Of a DNA stretch of 64,000 bases, positions 24,192 through 36,051 are shown piece after piece. Origin of the DNA: Annona cherimola (lineage: Eukaryota > Streptophyta > Magnoliopsida > Magnoliales > Annonaceae); contig CM059975.1 of the NCBI GenBank assembly GCA_030490835.1, forward strand, positions 32,334,133-32,398,132, read 5' to 3'. The translations under genes and the position numbers were made by a program. Numbering within the stretch: the first letter of the stretch is position 1; each line of letters starts with the position of its first letter. Below the pieces are notes generated by a model. It ran no database searches. It saw only the letters and a program-made list of their open reading frames with translations, and had not been told where the DNA came from.

Positions 24192-25617
24192 GTGTACTTT
24201 GCCATTCCTGTAAGTTTCTGGAATCCTTACTGAAGACTATATAATACTCTGCCGGTATAGCTACTTCGAGAGTAATTTGAAATGTTATATAAGAATTCAG
24301 CCAAGCTGGAAATCCTTTAAATATTGTCACTTTTGGAACACTTGTAGAATAGTTGAATAATGCAAAGTTGCAAAAGCACAACCAAATGCTCAAATCAACT
24401 GTAAGAATTTCAGGTATAGCTAGCTATATCCAACTTGTCAACAATCTATGGCTTTGATAAGGTGGAGTTCATGCCTGTGAATTCAAGCCCGTGTTTGATG
24501 ATTGAACCAGTTCCAGGAATTGCCTAGCAATTATGGTTCTGATTCTTCAAATGTCGGGATTGGATGCAACTTAGACCCTTGTAAAAGCACAACAGGTGGG
24601 CACATATCATATTACTAATACAGGAATACTTCAATGAAACTGGGTTGCATAGAAGTGATTTCATGAAACCCTTTTCATTTTTGTGTGTAGTAGTTATAAT
24701 AAGAAAATCAAATAATTGGAACAAATTATGCATTGCAGAATCGCCTCTGTGGAAAGTACAGAAGTCATGTTGGTTTCTTTGATCCAGCGCTGGAAGGAAG
24801 AAAAATTCCTTCTGGGAGTGAATCATGCATTATAACCACTGACAAGCATCGAAACTAGACAATTCATGGTGGTTTCTTTGATCCAATGCTCATCATTGAA
24901 CAGCTTCCTTCATATTTGGTCCTACCATCCAGCATCATAAAAAAATGGTGAGCAACAGTAATTAAAGCCTCAGAAAATGAAATCTTCAAACTTCCAATTC
25001 CCTAGTAAAACTTAACCTACTAAATTTTCCTTAATAGTTGACTGATTACCTATTCAATACTCAACTATGAAATTGTTCAATTCGCCTCTGATGATAAATC
25101 TGGGAAGTACAAGACAGCAGAATAGTTAGTGATTGCCAAGTTCAGCACTCACGAGAATGTAGCCAGATGCTCAAAGGTAAGGTTCTCTGAGTTCTGACTC
25201 ATCCATGAGGTTGTCTCTCTTTAAGCGTCCTCTGGAGGCAAGAACTAGGAGTAGGTCCAAATTAGGCAGGTCATTTGGGAACAAATAAATGATTAAGAAA
25301 CAGCTCACATTCTCTTTTTTGAGTGGCCCATTAGATGGATGGATAAGAAGCAAACTCACTTATCACATTGTCCATCACTAGTGGCAAAGAAAACACTCTT
25401 TTAATAACAATTTGAATAACCAATATAACAGAATAAAAAATTGCATAGTGGCTTTTCCATTGAATGAAAAAGTTAGTTTTTGTTTGAAAGAGGAGGAATC
25501 ACATGCATGTTGAGTGGAGGAGGGAGAAAAAAACACTCCCTATTCAATATCAAACTTCAACCAAATGGCAAGTGAATTCTCAAATGTGAGAGGTGGGCAA
25601 GATGATCGGTTTGCTAG
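24192..25617. other. intergenic DNA; no gene identified
   Basis: Mixed composition. The longest open frame (100 codons, minus strand, 24524-24826) shows no recognisable domain. No repeat ends found. Confidence 0.4.
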
Positions 25618-25775
25618 ATCCCTTAGAGGTGCAACATGGGTTCATGAGACTTGAGTGTACCTCAACCTACCTAAACCCTAATCTTAGCCAAATTTGAAAC
25701 TTAAATCTTAATCCTGTTTTACGTAAACTAGATTTGGGTCGAAATTCAGATTAACAAGTTTTTATTCGAGGGACA
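25618..25775. mobile_element. truncated hAT-type end related to 3687-4615
   Basis: Contains TTAGAGGTGCAACATGGG, TTCATGAGACTTG and CCTCAACC..AAACCCTAA in the same order as the left end of the 929-bp hAT-type element. No matching right end or target duplication was found, so it is a decayed fragment. Confidence 0.5.
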
Positions 25776-26387
25776 AGATATACATATATATATATAGGGA
25801 TATAATCAAATGCATTCCGTTTACGCTAGAATTGTTGTGCAAGCGCCCTATCCAATCGATCATTTTGGCAGAGAAAAATCTCAGCCTTTCGTGTAAAGGC
25901 ATGCAAGTGAGTGATCGGAGACAAGGGTGAGTACAGGCAGCTACAAAAGTATAAAATGCAAATTTTTTCCTGCAAGTGTTTTTTATTCGCCTTTTGTCTT
26001 TTGGGATTTTCTTCAGCTAAGCCAGTGCCCCTTTTCTGCTATCGCTCTTCGATCCAGAGAAGAGAAAGCGTGTACTCGTACGACAATGTTTACCACTCCA
26101 CTCATCTTCCATCCCTGTTCAGGATCTGTTGGGCGATGAATTGAATTGCAACAAGCAACCCAGTTTGCTGATTTTTGTCGATGGTAGTCTGATCTTCTCT
26201 CTATTCCTACCACCATCGTATCAACGAGGACATCCCACGTCAACATCATTGGATTCGTCACTTTTCTTCTCTCTTACCGATCTTGAGCACAAAGACAAAA
26301 GGAGGATTTCAAAATTATTTGAGGGCATGTTAATTCAATTAGATTGGGATTTTGGAATGGGATAATTTATTAATTCTCATCTCCTAA
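25776..26387. other. intergenic DNA before the copia element
   Basis: Overlapping short frames on both strands (60-82 codons, 25911-26365) carry no recognisable motif. The last five bases before the LTR are the target duplication CAAAG. Confidence 0.4.
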
Positions 26388-26392
26388 CAAAG
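26388..26392. repeat. target-site duplication CAAAG (left)
   Basis: Identical to 31668-31672 at the other end of the copia element. Confidence 0.95.
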
Positions 26393-27021
26393 TGTTGGGA
26401 TTTTAGGCTATCCCCTTTTGTGTAGATTAAACAGGAATAATTAATCTCAGACAATAAATATCACAAATAATAAACAATCAAACCCACTGAAAAAATACAC
26501 CACAATTTTACGTGGAAAACCCCTCTTTAATAAAGGGGAAAAACCACGGGATCCAGTCCAGGTAAAACTTCCACTATAGAATAATGGGATTACAATGCAA
26601 TGTCTTCTCTAGTCAAAACTAGAGGATTTCATCATCACAATAAGGATGGATTTCAACATAGAAATTAACTAAAGGATGGATCTCACCCAATCTGAGATAA
26701 CGGCAGAATTTTCTCTCTTAATGGTCAGAAGAGATGACTGCCGTAGAAGCCCTGAGCATGTGAGGATAGAATCCTCTTCTGTCCGTCGGAGCTGCCGCTT
26801 CTCTGAAAACCGAGACTGAAGAGAACACGACGACGACGGATGTCTGCTACCAAGAGAAGAAGAGCCGTTGTGATGTATATAACACACTCTCTCTCTCACC
26901 TTTTTCTTCTCCCGCACCGAAAGCAAAGGAAAAGACAAAAGAGCAGGTGGCATTTTTCAACGATGCCAAACGTGGTGGTCCCCACCCACTTTGACTTCAC
27001 GTGGGAGGAAACCACCTAACA
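26393..27021 (-). repeat. 3' LTR of the copia element (629 bp)
   Basis: Runs TGTTGGGATTTTAGG to ACCACCTAACA on the plus strand (TG...CA ends). It matches 31037-31667 over its whole length, with 10 substitutions and two short indels. Confidence 0.97.
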
Positions 27022-27033
27022 AATCTCCCCCTT
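27022..27033 (-). other. polypurine tract of the copia element
   Basis: AAGGGGGAGATT on the minus strand lies directly before the 3' LTR. This is the plus-strand primer site of copia elements. Confidence 0.9.
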
Positions 27034-27037
27034 CCGA

Positions 27038-30000
27038 CTACGTGGAGGACTCTAGCAAACTTGCCATCTCTCTGCATACCCTTAGCTTTTCGCTAGTTAC
27101 AGTTTTAGTCATCATATCTGATCCGTTGTCATCTGTGTGAATTTTCTCAAGTTGCAACATCTTCAACTCTAATATATCACGAATCCAACAATAACGCACC
27201 TGAATATGCTTAGATCTTGAATGAAAAGTAGGATTCTTGCTGAGATGAATAGCCTTCTGACTGTCACAGTATATAATATACTTATCCTGATTCATTCCCA
27301 ATTCTTTGAGAAATTTCTTCATCCATAGAAGCTCTTTGCTTGCTTCTGTTATAGCAATATACTCTGCCTCAGTAGTAGACAATGCAACACACTTCTGCAA
27401 TTTAGATTTCCATGACACTGCTCCCCCTGCAAATGTTACCAAGTAACCTGAAGTGGACTTTCTGGTATCTACATCACCAGCCCAGTCCGCATCTGTGTAA
27501 ACTTTAAGCTCAGGTCTATCAGAACCAAAACATAAACAGGCTTTGGAGGTACCTTTGAGATATCTGAGGATCCATTTCACTGCTTCCCAATGCTCTTTTC
27601 CTGGATTTGAAAGAAACCGACTCACTACACCAACTGCGAAGGCGATGTCTGGTCTCGTTCACACCATTGCATACATTAAGCTACCGACAACAGATGAATA
27701 AGGAATTATTTTCATCTGTTCTTTCTCTTCTTAACTTATAGGACATTGATGAGAGCCTAACTTGAAATGACCTGCAAGTGGAGTACAAACAGGTTTCGCC
27801 TCGCCCATGTTAAACCTTCCTAACACCCTTTTAATATAGCTTTCTTGAGATAGCCAAAGCCTTTTGTTCTTCCTATCACGAATAATTTTCATGCCAAGTA
27901 TTCTGTTAGCCGGTCCCAAATCCTTCATAGAAAAGGATTTACTCAACTGCAATTTTAATCTCTGAACCTTGTTAGCATCATGACCAACAATCAACATATC
28001 ATCCACATATAACAAAAGGATAATAAAATCATTAGTGGAGAATTTTTTAATAAATACACATGGATCAGACATAGTTTTACTATACCCGTGTTGTCTCATA
28101 AAGAACTGAAATTTTGTGTACCATTGTCTTGGTGCCTGCTTAAGTCCATATAGGCTCTTTGTTAATTTACACACTAAATCCTCATTTCCTTTGACCTTGT
28201 AACCTTCAGGCTACTCCATATATACCTCTTCCTCCAAATCACCATGAAGAAATGCTGTCTTTACATCAAGCTGCTCAATCTCCAGATCCAAGCTAGCTGC
28301 TAGGCTTAGAACAACTCTGACTGAATTCATCTTCACCACGGGTGAGAAGATCTCATGAAAGTCAATACCTCTTGTTTGACCAAATCCCTTCACAACCAAT
28401 CTTGCCTTGTATTTTGGCCGTGAGCTATTTTCATCTGCTTTCAATCTGAAAACCCACTTGTTCTTGAGTGCTCTTTTGCCTGCAGGTAATCTTACTAATT
28501 CATACGTATGGTTTTCATGCAAGGAATTCATCTCTTCTTGCATGGCGTCCATCCATTCTTCACTGCATTCATGGGACACTGCCTCCTGATAACTTTGAGG
28601 TTCACCTTCATCAGTAAGCATCACATATTCATGAGGAGGATACTTTTCTGATGGCCGACGTTGTCTTACAGACCTTCTCAATTGATTTTCAACTAACGGA
28701 TGTGGAGCAGCTTGCTCATCTGGTTGCTCTGGTGTAGCATTTGGTATATCTCCCCCATTTCCTGTATGCACAATAGGTGGAGTACATGAACTCAAATCAA
28801 CAGGGCCTTCTACTGGAGACTTCGCTTTTTCAATTTTCTCAAAGTCTTCGATTGTTTGATCTTCAAAGAAGATTACATCCCTGCTTCTGATAATCTTCTT
28901 GTCAATAAGATCCCATAATCTATAACCAAATTCTTCATGTGCATAGCCGAGGAAGATACACTGTTTAGTTTTACTGTCCAACTTGGATCTTTCATCCTTA
29001 GAAATGTGAACAAATGCCCAGCAACCAAATACCCGTAAGTGTTCATAAGAAATATCTTTTCCTTTCCATACCTTTTCTGGAATCTCACCGTCCAAAGGAG
29101 CTGAAGGAGATAGGTTAATCAAATCAACTGCAGTTCTCATTGCCTCACCCCAGAAGGACTTTGATAATTTTGCATGAGAGAGCATACACCTGACTCTTTC
29201 GCAAATACTTCTGTTCATTCTCTCTGCCACACCGTTCTGTTGAGGCGTCTTGGGAACTGTCTTCTCAAGTCTGATACCACGTTCACTGCAGTATCTTTCA
29301 AACGGTCCTCTGTATTCACCACCATTGTCGGCACGAACGCATTTTAATCTCTTTCCTGTTTCTCTTTCAACACTAGTTTGGAAGTGCTTGAAGATACTTA
29401 GAACCTCATCTTTGGCCTTTATTGCATAAGCCCATACTTTCCTGGAATGATCATCAATGAAAGTAACAAAGTATATAGCACCACCAAGAGTTCTATCACC
29501 CATAGAACACACATCAGTATGCACCGGATCAAGTAAATCATGTTTTCTATGTGGAGGGAATTTATGAAATGCAACTCTATGTTGTTTTCCAACTAAACAA
29601 TCAATGCATGATTTTAGAGGTAAACCTTTAGGCAAATATTGCTTTTTCGCAAGAATATTCAAACCTTTCTCGCTCATGTGGCCAAGTCGCTTGTGCCATA
29701 GCTCTGAGGAGGATTCATGCTCCACTGCATTCACTTCTCCCTTAGCAATCTTCATATAAGATCTGTAAAGAGTGTCAGTCTTATTTCCCTTAGCGAAAAT
29801 AAGAGAACCTTTCGTCAGTTTCCATTTACTACCACCAAATTGATGACAGTATCCATCATTGTCTAACTGTCCTGCAGAGATTAAATTGAATCGAAGTTCT
29901 GGAACATGCTTGACACTTTTCAACATCAGTTTGCATCCCATGTCTGTCTCTAGCCAAACATCACCAATACCTTGAATCTTGCATCTGCCATCATTTCCCA

Positions 30001-30985
30001 TCCTGACATAGCCAAAATCTCCGCTAGTGTAAGATGAGAAGAACTCTTTACATGGAGTAACGTGTGAAGAAGCTGCAGAATCTATTACCCATGTAGGCAC
30101 ATCATTGGCAAAGCAATCAACATCACAAGCTATGACAACGTCATCTTCAAATGCAACTGCTGCTTTTTCTGTGTCATCTTTCTTTTCTTCATTTTTCTTT
30201 TTATATTCTTCCTCTCTTTTCAACTTTCTGCATTCTCTAATTACATGTCCAGGCTTACCACAATGATAGCATTTGACTCCTCTTGACTTTGATCTCCTTC
30301 TCGATTTATCATGATTCCATTTAGACTTGTCACGATCATTATTATTGCGAGAATATCTATGCTGATTTCTCCCTCTGTTTTCTATAACTAGTGCTTCAGA
30401 ATTGGCGGATGTACCTTGTTCTCTCCGTCTTGCCTCTTCATTAAACATGCTGTCTTTCACCACATCCATTGATACAACACCATTAGGAGCAGAGTTACTG
30501 AGTGAAATTACCAAGGTTTCCCAACTATCTGGCAAAGAACTCAACAAAAGTAATGTCTGCACTTCATCAGCAAATATAATTTTCATGCTGGATAAATCAT
30601 TTAAAGCTTCTTGAAAATTGCTCAAATGCTCAGCAACTTTTTGTCCATCTTTATACTTCATATTAACAAGCCTTTTAATTAGAAAAGCCTTATTTACAGC
30701 TGATTTGCGTTCATATAGGCTTTCTAATGTTTCCCATAACTTGAATGCATCAGTTTCCTTAGCAACATGGTGAAAAACACTCTGATCAACCCATTGTCGG
30801 ATATGCCCAACCACTTTTCTATTTAACACATCCCAATCATCTTGAGTTTTATCCACGGGCTTCACTCCTTTCACTTTAATAGGCAGGTAAAGTTCTTTGC
30901 AATACAAAATATCTTCCATCCTTGTTTTCCATATTGAGTAATTTGATGATGTGAGTTTGACCATTGTGAATGAAGTTTCTTCCAT
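27038..30985 (-). pseudogene. copia gag-pol polyprotein, broken by three in-frame stops
   Basis: One continuous frame starts at the ATG at 30985, which opens [19 protein letters not shown]. Domains: a GAG region to about residue 230; a CCHC zinc knuckle [14 protein letters not shown] near 237-250; a protease with DSAASSH near 300; a GAG-pre-integrase LWHKRLGHM with CIDCLVGKQ; an integrase with the D, D ([10 protein letters not shown]) and E ([10 protein letters not shown]) residues; a reverse transcriptase with [23 protein letters not shown] and LLYVDDML; and an RNase H with YTDADWAGD and [13 protein letters not shown]. Stops interrupt it at 28211-28213 (TAG, right after EEEVYME), 27731-27733 (TAA) and 27659-27661 (TGA). 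All lie in one frame with no frameshift, so the reading frame is otherwise preserved. The integrase and GAG half could still be translated, but reverse transcriptase could not without readthrough. The element encodes retrotransposition proteins that act in cytoplasmic particles and the nucleus. Confidence 0.95.
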
Positions 30986-31021
30986 CTAATCCACACAAGA
31001 AATTATGCAAAAAACAGACCA

Positions 31022-31034
31022 GTCTCTGATACCA
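31022..31034 (-). other. primer binding site (initiator tRNA-Met)
   Basis: The minus strand reads TGGTATCAGAGAC two bases after the 5' LTR end. TGGTATCAGAG is the standard plant retroelement site complementary to the 3' end of initiator methionine tRNA. Confidence 0.93.
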
Positions 31035-31036
31035 CT

Positions 31037-31667
31037 TGTTGGGATTTTAGGCTATCCCCTTTTGTGTAGATTAAACAGGAATAATTAATCTCAGACAATA
31101 AATATCACAAATAATAAACAATCAAACCCACTGAAAAAACACACCACAATTTTACGTGGAAAACCCCTCTTTAATAAAGGGCAAAAACCACGGGACCCAG
31201 TCCAGGTAAAACTTCCACTATAGAATAATGGGATTACAATGCAATGTCTTCTCTAGTCAAAACTAGAGGATTTCATCATCACAATAATGATGGATTTCAA
31301 CATAGAAATTAACTAAAGGATGGATCTCACCCAATCTGAGATAACGACAGAATTTTCTCTCTTAATGGCCGGAAGAGATGACTGCCGTAGAAGCCCTGAG
31401 CATGTGAGGATAGAATCCTCTTCTGTCCGTCGGAGCTGCTGCTGCTTCTCTGAAAACCGAGACTGAAGAGAACACGACGACGACGGATGTCTGCTACCAA
31501 GAGAAGAAGAGCCGTTGTGATGTATATAACACACTCTCTCTCTCACCTTTTTCTTCTCCCGCACCGAAAGTAAAGGAAAAGAAAAAAGAGCAGGTGGCAT
31601 TTTCAACGATGCCAAACGTGGTGGTCCCCACCCACTTTGACTTCACGTGGGAGGAAACCACCTAACA
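31037..31667 (-). repeat. 5' LTR of the copia element (631 bp)
   Basis: TG...CA ends; partner of 26393-27021. It contains a minus-strand TATA box (31522-31528) positioned to drive the element transcript. The 101-codon open frame inside it is present in both LTRs and is not a gene. Confidence 0.97.
31522..31528 (-). promoter_or_regulatory. TATA box in the copia 5' LTR
   Basis: TATATAC on the minus strand, within U3 upstream of the expected transcript start. The same site is present in the other LTR. Confidence 0.6.
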
Positions 31668-31672
31668 CAAAG
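31668..31672. repeat. target-site duplication CAAAG (right)
   Basis: Matches 26388-26392. Confidence 0.95.
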
Positions 31673-32039
31673 TGTCATATTCAAAACGACGCATACTTAC
31701 CATAGAAACCTTACTTTTTTTAAAATCAGTATCCATATTTCCATAATATAAAATTACCTATAAAGTAAATGATTTTTTGATTTCCTAAACTGTTAGAATA
31801 ATTTAAAACCCTATAAAAATTAGTCATTCTTATACAGCATACAAGTATTAATCTTTCATTGAAAATCATTCAATGAAAGCATGAATCAGGGGGCAGCAAG
31901 ATCACATTATCAATTTCCCATGATGGTGATCATCCCTAGGCCAAAATCGTAGATGAAGCTAGTAAAAAAAGGCTTTTTTGATAAAAAAGAACACTAATTG
32001 AGTATGCTGGTAATGAGGAAAACAAGCATTGATTTAAGG
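31673..32039. other. intergenic DNA
   Basis: AT-rich, no gene. It contains the duplicated short run CATTCAATGAAAG near 31858-31880. Confidence 0.4.
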
Positions 32040-33067
32040 TGCTTTTCTACCATTGATATGCTAATATGTGTTATGAACTGTCTAGAATGTTAGTAGAATG
32101 AATGCTACTTAACTTAGCATGCCGAATGCCACATTTCTCATGCTACTATAAGTCACAAATATCTAGAAACTTTAACGATCCATGCCACTAAAATTATTAC
32201 GTGAATTGTCATATTTAGAGTGCTAAATGACACATTTGAAGTGCTAATATCTATTACTAACTGTGAAATTCCGATCTTAGACATGTGTATAAAACTCTTG
32301 AGTTGTAAACCCTAGGTAATATATTAAGAAAATATACATTCATGAGTATGAAAATATGTGGAAATAAAGGTTAAAATAATTATTTATGAAATTCGGATGA
32401 ATAGTGCACGTGAATAGTGAAACGTGGGATTAAAAAATATATTAAGTTAATCGCTTTGGATTAATTTAATCATAAAAGACGAAAAAGGAAACTTCCCATT
32501 AAAGTACAAAAGTGCTTTTCGGATTAAAATAATAATTTTCGGATTTTTGTGAAGAAAATGAAGAAAAATTCATATCTTGCAATCCGGACGTGGGATTGAG
32601 ATGGAATTTTTTATGAATGACCAAAATATTATGATGAACATGGTGAGTGGTCCAAGATTGATAAAAAATCATGAATCAAGGGTCAAGATTAAATGTCATT
32701 TGAAGATAAAAAGTAGCTTTACTTTTTCATTAATTAGAATTTGACTTTGATTAATTTTAATTAATTAAAAATTAAATCATTAATGAAAAGATGCAATGGA
32801 TGCTGGAGGCTTGACTTTTTGGGCCAAATCCAATGGCCAGAAATTAATCTTATCATGTATCAACGGTTGAGATTAATTTGCTTAAAAATATTTAATTTTA
32901 ATGAATTAAAAATCTAGAAAAATAGGGCTGCCATAGGGGGCTGGAGCAACTGTAGGGTGGGCTGCACAAGGCTCCATGAATTTTTTAAAATTATAAAAAA
33001 ATACATTTTATAATTTAATACCTTGAGCAAGAGGGGGTAAATTCCAAATTCATGAAAAATCAAGCCC

Positions 33068-33077
33068 TATAAATAGG
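33068..33077 (+). promoter_or_regulatory. putative LTR TATA box, copy F
   Basis: CTATAAATAGG-type sequence followed by a plausible untranslated leader and splice donor (AGGTAAGT-like at about 33220). Confidence 0.45.
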
Positions 33078-33716
33078 GGCCAAGGGGTGAACGTCCAAGG
33101 CACTTCATCCCAGCTCTATTTGAGCATTTTTCACCTCCACCACGTTTTAGCCTTGAGGAGAAAGAAGAGGAGAAAGTTAGAGAGAAAAAGTGTGAGAAAA
33201 GGGGGATATCTCCACGTCGGGTAAGTGATTTCTTTCCAAATTTCTTTTGGGTGTTAAGTAGGGTAAAACCATGCTTAGATAATGCTTAAGGATGAGAACT
33301 TATCTAATGCTTAAGGATGAAAAAATAAGTATGGATATAATGCCCAAGTGAAATTATGCCGAAACATCAAAAATTTGGAGCAAAGATAGAGCACTCGGGA
33401 AGATAACATATGATATGTGGAAATAATGCTCCAAAATTGATAAATAATGATTTGGAATGTATGAATATAATAAATATGATGTTGGAATGATGATATATTA
33501 ATTTCATGATTTTTGGAATTAAGAATTATGCTTAAGTGAATTTATGTTGATTTTTAGTACACGGAAAAAATGATTTATTTAGCCAACTTAATGATGATAA
33601 ATTCAAAATTTATAAATTTTTCCATGATATACTAAGCATAAGCTATGTCATGGTATTTTTTATTTTTGAAAAAATGTTAATTTTTGGAACCCATGAATAA
33701 TACCCGCGTTGCTGTG

Positions 33717-33800
33717 AACAGTAACCTCAGGTGAACAGTAAACGTGAACAGTGATCGTAAACAGTAATTTGCTACAATAATTATGAACAGTGAACAGCGT
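33717..33800. repeat. short repeats of GTGAACAGT inside LTR F
   Basis: Five to six near copies of GAACAGTRA occur within about 85 bp, with related GAATAGTG motifs upstream near 32400-32425. They look like a regulatory or slippage cluster. Confidence 0.6.
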
Positions 33801-35792
33801 GATTTTGGGAAAAATTAAGATTTATTTTTATATTTTATGAGGATATATGGATGGAGTTCTTAAAGGAATTTATGGATAAAAAAATTCATATAAGGAGGTA
33901 ATGACCAAGTATCTTTATAAAATTAACCTCTACAGAAATGAGGTAATGAATGATTATAAAGCATTCATGGAAAGCAAGCTAAGATATGGAATAGATGGAT
34001 AAAATATCCAATTTACTTGTATAGGAAAAGAAAAGGAAAGGATAAATGAGTCATGTTGAAGCAAAGCAAAGGTAAGCAAACAATCCTTTTGAAAATGATG
34101 ATTTGTAAGCAAACACAACTTTGAAAATGTGATTTTATTCTCAAGTATTCGTGAAATGTGTTTAAGGGTGGATATTCCTATAATATTTTGAAATGGTGAA
34201 TGTTTATAAATTTTTATGAAAAATCATGCCGGCATATTGATATCATGTGACGTTCATGGATACGTGCACATGTATGATGTATAATGAAGAGGCTTTGATG
34301 GAGGTAGAAAGCGGATCAGAGGGTCCCTCTTCACTATTGTCGAGTCGTATGGGCTGTGTGTCGACGTTGTCCTCCCCAGAGGTGGAGGCAAAGGAATATT
34401 ATGTGTGAATGAATGCATTGCATTTTCATACATGGATTGAAAAAGAAAGCATGGATTTAAAATGATGTTTTTAAAGGGATGGTGCAAATAATTCTCTACA
34501 TGAGAATGAAAAGTTACCTGGTGTAAGAGGTATATAATACCGGAGAAATCAAAAGTCATGCATGTAGGAACCATGTAGGCGTCAAGAGGAAGAGAAGTTC
34601 CACTTGATGAGGCCAAGTCGGAGACAGCCGGCGTATTGGACCATGCTATGTGAGATGTTCCTTCAGCTAGCGTACCCGCACACGAAGGTTTATGTCAGGA
34701 ATAAAAAGGAAGCATTTGCACATCCAATGTTTATGAAATGATTTTTATGAAAATGTTTCTATTCCATTGATAGTTGATCACTTGCTAAGTGTCTCCTATC
34801 GAATGGAGAGAAATGCATTTACGAATGATTTATATGAATGGTTTATGAAAGGTTTCCAAAAATGGTTTACGAAAAAATTTCTATTCCGTTAATAGTTGAT
34901 CACTTGGTAAGTGTCTTCTATCGAATGGAGAAGAATGCATTTAAATGAAAGAAAAATGCTTGCTTATTGAGTTTCAACTCATGTTTTGTTTTTCCAACCT
35001 CAGACAGGTATAGGGAAATCCAAGAGATGGAGGGCATGTGTTGCTAAAGGAAAAGAGGAATCTACAAAGGTTAGTAGATTTTTTGTATGAATAGATGCCT
35101 TAATGGGATATGTTGAGAAAGGACATAGGTTGTATGAAATTATGAAGTTATAAATAATATAAAAAATTGATGATTTATGATGATATGGATGAGTCCATTA
35201 TGAATGATGATGAGTATATGTTTATATGATGAAAGAAAAGAAAAAGAAAGAAAAAAAAATTGGACGAGTTCCAATTAAGAACCCGCCGCGTGATCAGGGT
35301 AACAATCCTGAGTCATATTTACCAATCGACAAGTTCTTGGAGTAAGGACTATGTGGACGCCTCGGTTAGGGGTGCCACACTAACTACCCCCAATATTGGT
35401 GGAATGAATGCTAATTAACTAAACATGTTGAATATCTCATTTCTCATAGTAATATAAGTTACAAACTTATGAGAAATTTTAACGGTCTATGTTACTAAAA
35501 TAAACCTGCAGATTAACACATTTAGCATGCTGAAAGCCACACTAGTCATGCTAATCTCTGTTACTAACTACCCACAATGTTCAAGGAACAAATGCTAAAC
35601 AACTAAGTATGCCAAATACCTTATTTCTCATGCTAATATAAGTTACAAACTTACCAAAAAAAACTTCAGTAAGTCTATGTGCATGAAATTAGCATGTTCA
35701 TAGTACATACTTATTTGAAGGTAGATTACAGATTTATGAAAATAGTATATTATTCTTTTTATTTAATGAATGGTATATATACTTTTTATGTA

Positions 35793-36051
35793 GGGTGTGT
35801 TTGACAATGAAAAAGAAATGTAAAATTAAAACTTTTCACTCTCCATAACTATCTTATTTTTAATTATTTTTCACATTTACCTATACAACTACCTTACTTT
35901 CTAATCATTTCTACACAACTACTCATACGACTAATTATCTATTTTAACTTTATTCTCTTTATTCATTGTCATATTACATCATTTTTTAAATTTAAAAACT
36001 TTTACATAAAAAACTTTTCATTTAAAATTTTTATCACTTACTAAACACACC
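35793..36051. mobile_element. Harbinger-like MITE, copy M4 (reverse)
   Basis: Ends GGGTGTGTTTGAC and TACTAAACACACC are inverted repeats, with GTA on both sides. The interior is the reverse complement of copy M2 (for example ACCTTACTTTCTAATCATTTC). Confidence 0.75.

Larger units (their letters stand above)
26393..31667 (-). mobile_element. complete Tnt1/Tork-like Ty1/copia retrotransposon (5275 bp)
   Basis: Full-length element on the minus strand. The 5' LTR is at 31037-31667, the primer binding site at 31022-31034, gag-pol at 30985-27038, the polypurine tract at 27022-27033 and the 3' LTR at 26393-27021. A perfect 5-bp target duplication CAAAG flanks it (26388-26392 and 31668-31672). Domain order GAG, protease, integrase, reverse transcriptase, RNase H defines Ty1/copia. 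The RNase H and reverse transcriptase motifs resemble Tnt1/Tork. The two LTRs differ by 10 substitutions and two indels (3 bp and 1 bp), about 1.6 percent, so insertion is recent. The copy cannot make full Pol because of three in-frame stops. Confidence 0.97.
32262..35379 (+). mobile_element. long solo LTR, copy F (3118 bp)
   Basis: Starts TGTGAAATTCCGATC and ends TTAGGGGTGCCACA, with a perfect 5-bp duplication CTAAC on both sides (32257-32261 and 35380-35384). It shares ordered blocks with copy E, including TGCTTATTGAGTTTC (near 34968), CAATCCTGA, ATATTTACCAATC and the terminal GACGCCTCGGTT. A likely promoter TATAAATAGG lies near 33070, and a leader exon ends in GGGTAAGTGA near 33220. No gag-pol motif is found, so it is a solo LTR. 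The long LTR suggests Ty3/gypsy, lineage not proven. It carries repeated GTGAACAGT motifs at 33717-33800. Confidence 0.78.
32040..35770 (+). repeat. array 3: ~190-bp repeat units, split by solo LTR copy F
   Basis: Recognisable unit blocks are GCATGC/GCATGTT with AATGCCACATTTCTCATGCTA, then TATAAGTTACAAAC, then CTTTAACG..CCATG..ACTAAAAT, then TAGCATGCTGAAAGCCAC, then ATCT.TTACTAACTA. One unit precedes the LTR (32040-32261) and about two follow (35380-35770). The same units occur inverted at 45120-45830. Confidence 0.6.

Noticed and set aside
26669..26953. 94-codon minus-strand frame (also 31313-31615)
   Set aside because: Present in both copia LTRs because they are copies; part of U3/R, not a gene.
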